From NCBI GenBank assembly GCA_947488195.1, contig CANKYR010000001.1:59645-123644 (forward strand): a stretch of 64,000 nucleotides of DNA, in the 5' to 3' direction. Positions within the stretch are counted from its first letter, which is position 1. The number at the start of each line of letters is the position of its first letter. Of this stretch, positions 16,117 through 25,800 are shown in pieces. The notes beneath the pieces are model-generated. The model worked only from the letters and a program-made list of their open reading frames with translations. It did no database searches and had not been told where the DNA came from. A program made the translations under genes and the position numbers. Origin of the DNA: Flavobacteriales bacterium (lineage in GTDB: Bacteria > Bacteroidota > Bacteroidia > Flavobacteriales_D > Sanyastnellaceae).

Positions 16117-16189
16117 TCGGGATGACAGGACTTGAACCTGCGACCACACGCCCCCCAGACGTGTACTCTACCAACTGAGCTACATCCCG
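16117..16189 (-). tRNA. tRNA-Pro (anticodon GGG)
   Basis: A 73-nt cloverleaf on the minus strand. The acceptor stem pairs CGGGATG with CATCCCG, with discriminator A. The D arm contains GTAGCTCAGTTGGTAGAG. The anticodon stem is CACGT/GCGTG with the seven-base loop CTGGGGG, so the anticodon is GGG. The T arm is GCAGGTTCAAGTCCTGT. CCA is not encoded. It has its own terminator at 16070-16101. Confidence 0.95.
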
Positions 16190-16246
16190 TTTTTGAAGAG
16201 GAGCAAAAGTAAGAAAATTCTAAGCCCTTACCCCCGCGTTTGTCTT

Positions 16247-16254
16247 TATTTTTG
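16247..16254 (+). promoter_or_regulatory. -7 promoter element of pheT
   Basis: TATTTTTG matches TAnnTTTG, 17 nt before the pheT ATG. Confidence 0.5.
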
Positions 16255-16271
16255 TAGTCTAATTCGCGAAC

Positions 16272-18689
16272 ATGAAAATCTCTTATAAACTGCTTTCTCA
16301 ATTGGTGCAACCACTTCCGTCTCACGACCTAGTTGCTGCAACCCTTACCCGAACAGGGCTAGAAGTGGAAGGTGTAGAAAGCGTTGAGAAAATTCCAGGC
16401 GGATTGAAAGGCGTGGTAGTCGGACATGTAATCGAATGCGCAAAGCATCCCGATGCCGATCGTTTGTCTATCACGAAAGTGAATCTAGGCGAAGGTGAAC
16501 CCGTACAAATTGTTTGCGGTGCACCGAACGTAGCAGCCGGACAAAAAGTTTTAGTGGCTACCGTTGGAACCACATTGTACCCCTCATCTGGCGAGGCCTT
16601 CACCATTAAGAAAAGTAAAATTCGCGGAGCAGAATCAATAGGTATGATCTGCGCCGAAGATGAACTTGGCCTAGGCGCTTCACACGACGGTATTCTTATT
16701 CTTCCAGAAGAAACAGAAGTGGGAACTCCGGCAGCCGTTGCACTCAATATTGAAAGCGACGTATGCCTTGAAATTGGTATTACTCCAAATAGAACAGATG
16801 CCCTTTCACACGCCGGTGTGGCGCGCGATTTCGCGGCAGCGTGGAATCTAGAGAACGATGAAAAAGTTACTCTAACTTCCACCGAGGCGAAGCCGATTTC
16901 CTTCCAACAAAAAAATTGGAAATTAGATTTTCACGAAAACACCGAGTGTTCGCGCTATGCTTTCGTGGTAATCAAAGGAATTGAAAACCAAGAGACGCCA
17001 ACCTTCATTAAGGAAACCCTTGCCGTTATTGGCGTGAAGAGCGTGAACTTGTGTGTAGATGTAACGAACTATGTTCAACATGAATTGGGTCAACCGCTGC
17101 ACGTGTTCAAGGCGAATGATTTTCCGAATCAGACCATCACGGTTCGAAATGCAAATACAGATGAAGCGTTGGAAACCCTCGATGGTGTTTCGCGCAAACT
17201 CACCAGCGAAGACGTGGTTATTTCCAACCAAAACGAAGTTCTTTGCATGGGCGGTGTTATGGGTGGAAAAAATGCGGGCGTGAGCGCTGAAGATTCGTTC
17301 GTTGTTTTTGAAAGTGCATGTTTCAATGCGGTGCGTGTGCGCAAGAGCGCGAAGCGCAATCAGATACATTCCGATTCTTCGTTCCGCTTTGAAAGAGGCG
17401 TGGCTGTAAACGGAATTCCAAATGCGTTAGCACGTGCTTGGGAATTAATTCAAGCGGAAAATCCGAATGCAGAGTTGATTGAAGCGCAAGATGTTTATCC
17501 GGTTGTACTTCCAAAAACAGAAATTTCAGTTCAGAAAAATTTTTTGAAATCGTTGTTGGGAATTGACATTCCTAGCGAAACGGTTGTTTCCATATTGAAC
17601 GATTTGCAGTTCGAAGTTACTTCATCCGAAGACGGCTGGAAGGTACTTGTGCCTTACAATCGCGTTGAAGTAACGCGTCCGGCAGACGTTGCGGAGGAGG
17701 TGCTTCGTATTTACGGATACGACAGAGTAGAGCTTCCTTCGCGCATGACGCTTTCCTTGAATACCAAGGGAAAAACGGAGAGCTTGCATTTCCGTCTTGC
17801 CGACTTGTTGGTGGCAGAGGGCTACACTGAAATCATGAACATGTCGCTTACAAAAAGCAAGTACGCTGAAGCGTTCGATGCAGCGTTAGGTGTGAACAGT
17901 GTTTCGTTGTTGAATCCGTTGAGCAAAGATTTGTCGCACATGCGCAGCACGTTGTTGTTTGGTGGAATGGAAAGTATTTCGTTGAATGAAAAGCATCGTG
18001 CTACGGATCTTCGTTTGTTTGAAATTGGAAAGGAGTACCGCAAGACGGAAAACGGATACAAAGAGAAGCGCAAACTGGCGTTGTGGTTGTGTGGAAAGGA
18101 AAGCGCTGAGTCTTGGAAGAACAGCGGCAATGCTTCGTCGTTGGCGCAGTTGAGAGCAGTGATAGAGAATATTTTGAATGCGTTGGGCATTCAGCAAGTC
18201 GATGTGATTTCGATTCAAGACTCTCCCATTTTCGCTTATGGAATGGAACTTTCTTCTCAGAAAAAATCGTTGGTGAAGTTGGGAAGAGTGAACGGTGCTA
18301 TTCAGGAAATGACCGATGTTGAGCAAGAAGTATTCTATGCTGAATTTGATTTCGATACATTAGAGAAATTGAAAACGCAGCAGCGCAATGCTTTCCAACC
18401 GTTGAATAAATTCCCTTGGGTTCGCAGAGATTTATCGTTGTTGTTGAACAAGGAAATATCGTTCGAAAGTCTTCGTCAGTCTGCCCTTAAAAGCGAAAAG
18501 AAATTATTGAAGGAAGTGAATTTGTTCGACGTTTACGAAGGCAAGAATCTTCCGGAAGGAAAGAAATCATACGCTTTGAAATTCATTCTTCAAGACGCTC
18601 AGCAAACTCTAACCGATGAGGTTGTAGAGAAGAGCATGCAACGCATTTTGCAAGGCTTGCAGATTGAGTGTTCGGCTGAGTTGAGGTAG
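16272..18689 (+). CDS. pheT: Phenylalanyl-tRNA synthetase beta subunit
   Basis: The beta chain of the alpha2-beta2 enzyme that charges tRNA-Phe. At 805 residues it is of normal length. The N-terminal tRNA-binding (EMAP/Csa3-like) domain has VVGHVIECAKHPDADRLSI and QIVCGAPNV near residues 45-85. The editing B3/4 region includes RFERGVAVNGIPNALARA. The B5 domain has VPYNRVEVTRPADVAEEVLR, and the C-terminal FDX-ACB anticodon-binding domain has FPWVRRDLSLLLNKEISFE. pheS is not adjacent, as is common in Bacteroidota. It is divergent from the tRNA-Pro gene. Confidence 0.97.
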   Translation: MKISYKLLSQLVQPLPSHDLVAATLTRTGLEVEGVESVEKIPGGLKGVVVGHVIECAKHPDADRLSITKVNLGEGEPVQIVCGAPNVAAGQKVLVATVGTTLYPSSGEAFTIKKSKIRGAESIGMICAEDELGLGASHDGILILPEETEVGTPAAVALNIESDVCLEIGITPNRTDALSHAGVARDFAAAWNLENDEKVTLTSTEAKPISFQQKNWKLDFHENTECSRYAFVVIKGIENQETPTFIKETLAVIGVKSVNLCVDVTNYVQHELGQPLHVFKANDFPNQTITVRNANTDEALETLDGVSRKLTSEDVVISNQNEVLCMGGVMGGKNAGVSAEDSFVVFESACFNAVRVRKSAKRNQIHSDSSFRFERGVAVNGIPNALARAWELIQAENPNAELIEAQDVYPVVLPKTEISVQKNFLKSLLGIDIPSETVVSILNDLQFEVTSSEDGWKVLVPYNRVEVTRPADVAEEVLRIYGYDRVELPSRMTLSLNTKGKTESLHFRLADLLVAEGYTEIMNMSLTKSKYAEAFDAALGVNSVSLLNPLSKDLSHMRSTLLFGGMESISLNEKHRATDLRLFEIGKEYRKTENGYKEKRKLALWLCGKESAESWKNSGNASSLAQLRAVIENILNALGIQQVDVISIQDSPIFAYGMELSSQKKSLVKLGRVNGAIQEMTDVEQEVFYAEFDFDTLEKLKTQQRNAFQPLNKFPWVRRDLSLLLNKEISFESLRQSALKSEKKLLKEVNLFDVYEGKNLPEGKKSYALKFILQDAQQTLTDEVVEKSMQRILQGLQIECSAELR

Positions 18690-18780
18690 GAAGGAATTTA
18701 TTCACCGCGAGTCACCGCGCCTTAAACCATTTGTTATGATAACTGTTTGCAGCTGCCATTAGTAAATTTTGCACAGTTTG

Positions 18781-19326
18781 TTATTGAGCTTTGATATATT
18801 TTTTACCGTTCTTGATGTAGAGAGAATGTATTGGGTATGTTGTTATGTCCTTAATTTCTCTACCCAATAAATCGTAGTATTTATCAGTCGTGAATGACGA
18901 ATTTAGAGTTTCTTCAGTAATTGACACCGAATTGCAGTCGTCAAGATTTGTGTTTAATCGAACAAAAGTAGCCATATTTTGGGATGTAACTATTTCATAA
19001 ATGTTTCCTTCACACGAAAATGTAACAGAACCTAAAGCAAAACCGGGGTCAGTATCATTTATATCATTGTCAATTGTTAGAATGCCATTCTGAAGCGTAT
19101 ATCCATCTATTCCTGGTATATGATTGCCATCGGCAGCTTCATAAGTATTATACAAAGAATCACAATTGCCCGTTGTGCAATAGTATGTATATATGAGGCC
19201 ATTTTCATATATTCTGAGCGTATTTGAAAATCCGGCTTGTGACCATTTACCTTCAATTGTGTCATTTTGTGAGAATATGTTGGTTGTGCTCAATAGTAGT
19301 ACAGCTCCTAGTAATAATCTTTTCAT
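18781..19326 (-). CDS. Small secreted protein with a T9SS-like C-terminus
   Basis: A 181-residue protein with signal peptide MKRLLLGAVLLLSTTNIFSQ. The middle resembles a lipocalin-like wound-sheet pattern: IEGKWSQAGFSNTLRIYENG, then LTIDNDINDTDPG. It has four cysteines after the signal. The C-terminus YYDLLGREIKDITTYP and LYIKNGKKYIKAQ is a short form of the type A T9SS sorting signal, suggesting export by type IX secretion. Ligand and role unknown. The 91 nt after pheT hold no gene, only a short CACCGCG direct repeat. Confidence 0.75.
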   Translation of the reverse strand: MKRLLLGAVLLLSTTNIFSQNDTIEGKWSQAGFSNTLRIYENGLIYTYYCTTGNCDSLYNTYEAADGNHIPGIDGYTLQNGILTIDNDINDTDPGFALGSVTFSCEGNIYEIVTSQNMATFVRLNTNLDDCNSVSITEETLNSSFTTDKYYDLLGREIKDITTYPIHSLYIKNGKKYIKAQ

Positions 19327-19453
19327 GTTTTGTTTGTTTTTAATTGTTTAACGATTGGGCAATTGGATTGAGAGCTTGCCCTTATTTTTATCTGCTCAGT
19401 CTTTAGACCTTCTTATGATTGATTTAGTTGCATACACCCGAAGATAACTATCC

Positions 19454-19475
19454 TTTACACACAATTGAGTGTAAA
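19454..19475. promoter_or_regulatory. Imperfect 22-bp palindrome, possible operator
   Basis: TTTACAC (19454-19460) and GTGTAAA (19469-19475) flank a central CAATTG; 20 of 22 positions are symmetrical. It lies in the 276-nt gap (19327-19602) between a divergent pair of exported-protein genes, where I found no ORF. No T-tract follows, so an operator is more likely than a terminator. The cognate regulator is unknown. Confidence 0.35.
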
Positions 19476-19602
19476 ATTTCCGCAGGTGTTTTGCGAGTCA
19501 GCTTGCATTAATCTGAAAGAATGCTGACATTAAACACTACATTTAAGGAAATTTACAATTAGGTTGGCCTGTTTGTAGACTAGCATTTTTCGAATAAAAT
19601 TT

Positions 19603-19932
19603 ATGAAGACAATCCTAACTATACTTTTTGCGTCTTTGACGCTCCTTTCTTGTTCCAAGGAGGAACATCCAAGAGTTGAATACAAAGTGAGTTCTAGTGG
19701 ATCCGCATTAATTGCATATACAATGGTTACAACATCGGTGCGACAAGAAACTGTTTCAGGTAGCTGGGACGTTTCTTTTAGACATTCCAAAGGCGGCAAT
19801 GTATTTCTTTCTGCTATCAACACAGGAATTGGCACAACAAGCATCTCTGTTTATGTAAACAAGGAATTGCTCTACACCGAAACAACGCAAATTCCTGGTG
19901 GTTTGATTGAAATTTCAGAAGTTTTGCCTTAG
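19603..19932 (+). CDS. Small lipoprotein, MmpS-like fold suspected
   Basis: A 109-residue protein. The type II signal peptide MKTILTILFASLTLLSCSK has its lipid-anchor Cys in LLSC. The mature part contains VEYKVSSSGSALIAYT, WDVSFRHSKGGNVFLSAIN and SISVYVNKELLYTETT. This resembles the beta-sandwich of MmpS-like accessory proteins and related small Bacteroidota lipoproteins. That link is from memory and low in certainty. No operon partners: dxr is convergent 27 nt away. Confidence 0.7.
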   Translation: MKTILTILFASLTLLSCSKEEHPRVEYKVSSSGSALIAYTMVTTSVRQETVSGSWDVSFRHSKGGNVFLSAINTGIGTTSISVYVNKELLYTETTQIPGGLIEISEVLP

Positions 19933-19959
19933 CGCATGCAAACCGTTTGTTCTGCGGAG

Positions 19960-21111
19960 TTACGCTAAAGAAATTTCTACCGCAATCCCCCTCGCCTCCG
20001 CATCACTCGCAATTAAATCTTCCAACGAGGGCTTTGCGATGAAGGCTGCTTTCTGAAGCGTCTTCTCTACGGTTTCGGCTATTTGAAGGAATTTAATTTC
20101 GTCGTTTAAGAATCGAGCAACCGCAATTTCATTTGCGGCATTCAAAATACACGGAGCATTGCCGCCTTGTTCCAAAGCCTCGAAGGCAAGACCCAAACAA
20201 CGGAAGACTTCAATGCGTGGCTTTTCAAAGGTAAACTGCGGATAATCCATGAAGTTAAATCGCGGCCAGTCGGTCTTTACGCGCTGCGGATAGGCCATGG
20301 CATACAAGATCGGTAACTTCATTTCGGGCAAGCCCAACTGCGCTTTCATGCTGCCGTCTTCGAACTGAACCAGGCTGTGAATAATACTTTGCGGATGAAC
20401 AACCACGTCTATTTGTGAAGGTTTCAAATTGAATAACCACTTCGCTTCAATAACCTCTAACCCTTTGTTCATAAGGGTTGCAGAGTCAATGGTAATCTTT
20501 GCGCCCATGGTCCAATTTGGATGCTTCAAGGCTTGCGCCTTCGTTACTTCTGCCAACTCTTCAGCAGGCTTCTGTCTAAAAGGACCACCACTCGCGGTAA
20601 GAACAATCTTCTCAATAGGGTTGTGCCACTCGCCAGCCAAACACTGGAAAATAGCGCTGTGCTCGCTGTCGACCGGATAAATATTCACCCCGTTTTCTTT
20701 CGCTAACTGCGTGATAATTTCTCCCGCAACAACCAAGGTTTCTTTGTTCGCGAGTGCAATGTTTTTCTTCGCAAGAATAGCGCGTACCGTTGGCGGAAGT
20801 CCCGCTGCGCCTACCAATGCGGTAAGCACAATGTCTATGCTGTCCATCTCTACAATCTGCTCCAACGCTTGCTTTCCTGCAAACACCTTAATGTCTGTGG
20901 AAGCGAGCCCCTCCTTCACTTCGGCGTATTTCGATTCGTCGGAAATAACCACTGCATTCGGATTGAACTTCAACGCTTGCTGAATAAGCAGCGCGCTATT
21001 GCTGTGTGCCGTTAACACTTCCACACAAAATTGATCGAGATGTTCTTGAATCACTTCAAGAGTTTGTGTACCTATTGATCCAGTTGAACCGAGAATAGCA
21101 ATGTTTTTCAA
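19960..21111 (-). CDS. dxr: 1-deoxy-D-xylulose-5-phosphate reductoisomerase
   Basis: Dxr converts DXP to MEP with NADPH, the committed step of the MEP pathway. The protein has 383 residues if it begins at the TTG at 21111, giving the standard N-terminus KNIAILGSTGSIGTQTLEVI. Another in-frame TTG at 21129 adds six residues, and no ATG is available, so a TTG start is required either way. Conserved active-site motifs are LANKETLVVAGE, YPVDSEHSAIFQCL, TASGGPFR, MGAKITIDSATLMNKGLEVIE and VHPQSIIHSLV. Secure identification. The rare start codon may limit expression. Confidence 0.96.
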   Translation of the reverse strand: MKNIAILGSTGSIGTQTLEVIQEHLDQFCVEVLTAHSNSALLIQQALKFNPNAVVISDESKYAEVKEGLASTDIKVFAGKQALEQIVEMDSIDIVLTALVGAAGLPPTVRAILAKKNIALANKETLVVAGEIITQLAKENGVNIYPVDSEHSAIFQCLAGEWHNPIEKIVLTASGGPFRQKPAEELAEVTKAQALKHPNWTMGAKITIDSATLMNKGLEVIEAKWLFNLKPSQIDVVVHPQSIIHSLVQFEDGSMKAQLGLPEMKLPILYAMAYPQRVKTDWPRFNFMDYPQFTFEKPRIEVFRCLGLAFEALEQGGNAPCILNAANEIAVARFLNDEIKFLQIAETVEKTLQKAAFIAKPSLEDLIASDAEARGIAVEISLA

Positions 21112-21136
21112 TGCGAATATTTTTTGCAAATTAAGA

Positions 21137-21168
21137 ATAAAAAAAGCCGCTTCAATGAAGCGGCTTTT
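21137..21168 (-). terminator. Terminator of tRNA-Gln
   Basis: A nearly perfect 13-bp inverted repeat. AAAAGCCGCTTCA at 21142-21154 pairs with TGAAGCGGCTTTT at 21156-21168. On the minus strand it is followed by a run of T. It lies 6 nt past the tRNA 3' end and also separates the tRNA from dxr. Confidence 0.85.
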
Positions 21169-21174
21169 CGATCG

Positions 21175-21245
21175 TTGCCCGAACAGGATTCGAACCTATA
21201 TAAACTGCACCAAAAACAGTTGTCCTGCCATTAGACGATCGGGCA
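21175..21245 (-). tRNA. tRNA-Gln (anticodon TTG)
   Basis: A 71-nt cloverleaf on the minus strand. The acceptor arms are TGCCCGA/TCGGGCA with discriminator A. The anticodon stem is ACTGT/GCAGT with loop TTTTGGT, so the anticodon is TTG. The T arm contains GGTTCGAATCC. CCA is not encoded. Confidence 0.95.
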
Positions 21246-21345
21246 ATCTCACTTCTCCTTCGAAAAGCGACTGCAAAATAAATACTTTCTTTTCATAACA
21301 CCAAGTATTTTTCTGTTTCTATCTTCGTTTTATAATAATAAGCCT

Positions 21346-22794
21346 GTGATTTCACTTCAGAACTACATCAACGGAGAATTCGTTTCTGCCGTTTCGGGAA
21401 AGACCCTTGACAACGTAGATCCTTCTACCGGCAAGGTGTACAGTCTTATTCCGCGCAGCGAACAAGCCGATGTAGACGCGGCGGTTACGGCCGCTGAAGC
21501 GGCCTTCCCTTCGTGGTCGAATCTTTCTGTGGAAAAGCGCTCAGAAGTACTTATTCGCCTTGCAGATCTTATAAAATCGAACGCCGAGGCTCTTGCGCAA
21601 GCCGAAACCCTCGACAACGGAAAACCCATTTCGCTTTCTCGGGCAGTGGACATTCCGCGTGCTGAAGCCAACATTCGCTTCTTCGCAACAGGCATTTTGC
21701 ACTTCGCCAGCGAGGCGCATCCGAATACCGAATACATCAACTACACCTTGCGCAAGCCCATTGGCGTGGTCGGATGCATCTCACCTTGGAACCTTCCGTT
21801 GTATTTATTCACTTGGAAAATAGCGCCGGCTTTGGCCGCAGGAAACTGCGTGGTGGCGAAGCCTTCAGAAATTACTCCGTATACCGCCTATCTGTTTTCA
21901 AAACTCTGCGCTGAAGCAGGCATGCCTGCAGGTGTATTGAACATTGTTCACGGTTACGGCCCGGAAGCCGGAGAGGCCATTGTGCAACACGACGGGATTA
22001 AAGCCATTTCATTCACCGGCGGAACCGCAACAGGCGCGCACATTGCTTCAGTCGTGGCTCCGAAATTCAAGAAAATGTCGTTGGAGTTGGGTGGAAAAAA
22101 TGCGAACATCATCTTCAACGATTGCGATTTCGATGAGGCGCTTTCAACCACCGTTCGCACGTCTTTCGCAAACCAAGGACAGATTTGTTTGTGTGGCTCT
22201 AGACTCTATGTTCAGATCGGCATCTATGAAAAATTCAAAGCCGCTTTAATTGAAAAAGTTTCACGCATCGTACCAGGAAATCCTTCCGAAGACAAAACGA
22301 AAATGGGCGCATTAGTCAGCGAACCACACTTGAACAAGGTGTTGTCGTTTGTTGAATTGGCGAAGCAAGAAGGTGGAACCGTCCTTTGTGGCGGCGAGCG
22401 AGTAATGCTAGAAGGAGAAAATGCAGGCGGATATTTTATGCTTCCAACCATTATAGAAGGATTGAACGCGCATTGCAGAACCAATCAGGAAGAAATCTTC
22501 GGTCCAGTGATTACTCTTCAACCCTTCGAAACGGAAGAGGAAGTTCAAGCGTTAGCGAACAGCACGAAGTACGGATTGGCAGCCAGCATCTGGACCACCA
22601 ACGTTACAGTAGCACATCGTCTTGCAGGAAATCTTCAAACCGGAATTGTGTGGGTGAACTGTTGGTTGGAAAGAGATTTGCGCACGCCCTTCGGCGGAGT
22701 GAAACAATCGGGTGTTGGACGCGAAGGCGGTTGGGAAGCACTTCGCTTCTTTACTGAAGCTCAAAACGTTTGTATTTCCATTCCGAAAAAATAA
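21346..22794 (+). CDS. Aldehyde dehydrogenase, ALDH8-like (2-aminomuconate/2-hydroxymuconate semialdehyde type)
   Basis: A 482-residue NAD-dependent aldehyde dehydrogenase starting at GTG. The motifs are ISPWNLPLYLFTWKIAPALA, the cofactor GGTATG, the general base in LELGGKNANIIF, and the nucleophile Cys in NQGQICLCGSR. The wording ICLC and the C-terminus GVKQSGVGREGGWEALRFFT are characteristic of the ALDH8 group, which includes 2-aminomuconic semialdehyde dehydrogenase of tryptophan catabolism. No other kynurenine-pathway gene lies nearby, so the substrate is uncertain. The next gene follows after 46 nt. Confidence 0.88.
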   Translation: MISLQNYINGEFVSAVSGKTLDNVDPSTGKVYSLIPRSEQADVDAAVTAAEAAFPSWSNLSVEKRSEVLIRLADLIKSNAEALAQAETLDNGKPISLSRAVDIPRAEANIRFFATGILHFASEAHPNTEYINYTLRKPIGVVGCISPWNLPLYLFTWKIAPALAAGNCVVAKPSEITPYTAYLFSKLCAEAGMPAGVLNIVHGYGPEAGEAIVQHDGIKAISFTGGTATGAHIASVVAPKFKKMSLELGGKNANIIFNDCDFDEALSTTVRTSFANQGQICLCGSRLYVQIGIYEKFKAALIEKVSRIVPGNPSEDKTKMGALVSEPHLNKVLSFVELAKQEGGTVLCGGERVMLEGENAGGYFMLPTIIEGLNAHCRTNQEEIFGPVITLQPFETEEEVQALANSTKYGLAASIWTTNVTVAHRLAGNLQTGIVWVNCWLERDLRTPFGGVKQSGVGREGGWEALRFFTEAQNVCISIPKK

Positions 22795-22840
22795 ATGTCA
22801 AACAAATTCGTTTGTACCTTTCAATGCTGAAGAAAGTGGC

Positions 22841-25800
22841 ATGAACGCATACGAACAACTCATACAACGCTTAGACGACTTCATTCGGAAGTACTACAAG
22901 AACCGCATGGTTCAAGGGCTTTTGTATGTTGCTGCACTTTTTTTAGGTTTGTATCTCATTCTCGTTACTCTTGAATTTTTCGGTCACTTCGGTCCAACGG
23001 TTCGCACCATTTTCTTCTTCGGATTTTTAGCCTCTGCTACTTACTTCTTCGTTTCAAGAATTGCATTGCCATTTTTTTCTATGTTGAAGTTGGGAAAGCA
23101 CATTTCCTATGAGCAAGCGGCTTCCATTATCGGGAAGCACTTTCCTGAAGTAGACGATCGACTTCTGAATACCCTTCAACTTCAGACACAATTGAACGAA
23201 CATGCGGAAAGCAGTCTCCTTCAAGCCAGCATAGCACAGCGTATGCAATCGCTTCGCCCGGTGCCTTTCACAGCGGCCATTGACGTGAAGAAGAACAAAA
23301 AATATTTGCGCTATTTGCTTCCGTTGGTTGCTGTTTTCGGAGTGCTGTTTTTAATCACGCCTTCATTCATTCTAAAACCTACCGACCGCTTGCTGCGCTA
23401 CAACGAGATCATTGAAGAGGAGGCGCCTTTCACCATGGACATGTTGAACGACACGTTAACGGCGATTGAAAACACAGATTACGAAGTGCGCATGCAAGTG
23501 ACAGGAAAAGAAATTCCAGCGCAGGTATTCATTGAAGTAAACGGACAGAAATTTCAGATGGTGAAGAAGAGTAATATCGAATTCTCCTACACGCTCACCA
23601 ATGTGAAAGATGACGCAACGATTGTTTTTCATGGTGGAAAATTTCACAGCAAAGGATATAACCTCGACGTTCTCCAAATGCCTAAGCTGACTCTGTTTCA
23701 GATTGAAGTGAATTACCCTTCCTACCTGAAAAAAGAAAACGCTGTGGTGAACAACACCGGCGATTTGCTTGTCCCTGAAGGAACACAACTCATCTGGAAA
23801 ATCGCCGGAGAAAACACTTCTTCCGTTTTATTTGAAACTACCGCTGGCAAATTGCCTTTCGAAGAAACGTCAGAAGGATTCGAGCACCGCGAAAATGCTT
23901 CGCAGAATTTTGCATACAGCGTCATTCCACAAAACGATCAAGTGCAAAATGGAAACGCCCTGTCGTATCAAGTGAACGTAGTTGCCGACGGTTACCCGAG
24001 CATTAGTATTCAAGATGAAACAGATTCTACTTCACGTTACGTTCACTATTTCACCGGAGGTATTCAAGACGATTACGGCCTTACGAAACTCACCTTCACC
24101 GCCGTTCAAATGCGCGACGGTAAGGCCGTAGAAAGCGCAACCGTGTTGCCCATTCAGTTTGAAGTGGGTACAACCGGAGATCAGTTTTTCCACGCAGTAG
24201 ATTTCTCCATCTTCAACCTAGAGCCCGGCGACGAAGTGAATTACTTCTTCGAAGTGTGGGACAACGACGGGGTGCACGGCGCGAAGAGCACGCGCTCCCA
24301 AGTAAGACAATTCGTGAATCCTACGGAAGAAGAACTGAAGGAAATGCGCAACGAGCAGAGCGAAAGCATCAAAGACCAGTTGGAATCGAGCCTTCGCGAA
24401 GCGGAAAAATTGCAAAAGGAAATGAAGCAACTCGAACGCGAAATGCTCGAGAAGCAAAATTTGAATTGGCAGGAGAAGAAAAAATTGGAGGACCTGATTG
24501 AGCGTCAGAAAAAATTGGAAGAGCAAGTTCAGAAAATTCAAGAGCAGAACCAACAACGCAATCAAGAGCAGAAAGACGAACAACTCGCAGAGAAGCAAAA
24601 AGAGCTGGAGCGTCTGATGAACGAAATGCTCAGTCCTGAAATGAAGGAAATGATGCAGGAACTTCAGAAGCTTATGAACGAACTGAACAAAGACGAGCTT
24701 CGAAAAGAAATAGAGAAAATGAATCTTTCGACCGAAGATTTAGAGAAAGAATTAGACCGCGCCTTGGAGCAATTCAAAGAATTGGAAGTTGAAGAAAAAC
24801 TGAAAGAAGCCACCGAGAAGTTGAAGGAATTGGCCGACAAGCAAGAGAAATTAGCCAACGACGAATCGAAGAGTGCGGAAGAAAAACTGAAAGAGCAAGA
24901 GCAGTTGAACAAGGAGTTCGAAGACGTGAAAAAGGAATTGAAAGAGGCGGAAGAATTGAACAAAGAATTGGAAACTCCACAAGAGATTCCGGATACAGAA
25001 GGATTGAAAAAAGAAATCGACGACGAGCAAGAAAAGTCTTCTTCCGAATTGAAACAAAACAAAAAAGCCAACGCTGCGAAGTCGCAGAAGAAAGCCGCAG
25101 AGAAGATGAAGCAGATGGCTCAAGAGATGCAAGACGGTGCGGAAGCCGCAGAGCAAGAGCAGCACGAAGAAGACATGGCTGCCATGCGCGCCTTGTTGGA
25201 AAACATTTTATCTGTGAGCTTCGATCAAGAGGCGCTCATGGAAGAGACGAAGAAGACCCAGGCGAACGATCCGCGCATGAAGACCTTAGCACAACGTCAG
25301 CGTAAGTTGAAAGACGATTCGCGCATGATTGAAGACAGTCTATTTGCTTTAAGCAAACGTGTGCCCGAGATTAGCTCAACGGTGAATCACGAAATCAATG
25401 AGATTAACGCGAACCTCGACCGCGTGATGAAAGATTTTCCAGATGGAAACATGCCGCGCATTACTCAGAATCAGCAGTCGGCCATGACGGGTTACAACAA
25501 TTTAGCGTTGCTGTTAGACGATGCCCTTCAACAGATGCAAGCTCAAATGCAGTCTGAATCGAAATCGAAAAAAGAAGGCAAAGGCAGTTGCCACAAGCCC
25601 GGCGGAAAGGGCAAAGGAAAAGGCAAGAGCAAAGCATCTGCTGCGCAGATGAAGCGCATGCAAGAAGGCTTGCAGAAGCAGTTGGAAGAAGCGAAGAAAA
25701 AAGGACAGAATCAAGGGAAGAACAATTCTGGCGGATCGAAGAGCGGCGGAGACGAAGGCATGGCGAAGGAATTGGCTCAGATGGCCGCGAAGCAAGCCGC

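Noticed and set aside
22712-22840. Extended start of the DUF4175 gene
   Set aside because: The extra 43 codons overlap the ALDH coding end in another frame. The ATG at 22841 gives the usual family N-terminus.
24300-25170. Long minus-strand frames opposite the DUF4175 coiled coil
   Set aside because: They are Leu/Phe/Ser-rich mirror translations of the Glu/Lys/Gln-rich coding strand, a common artefact.
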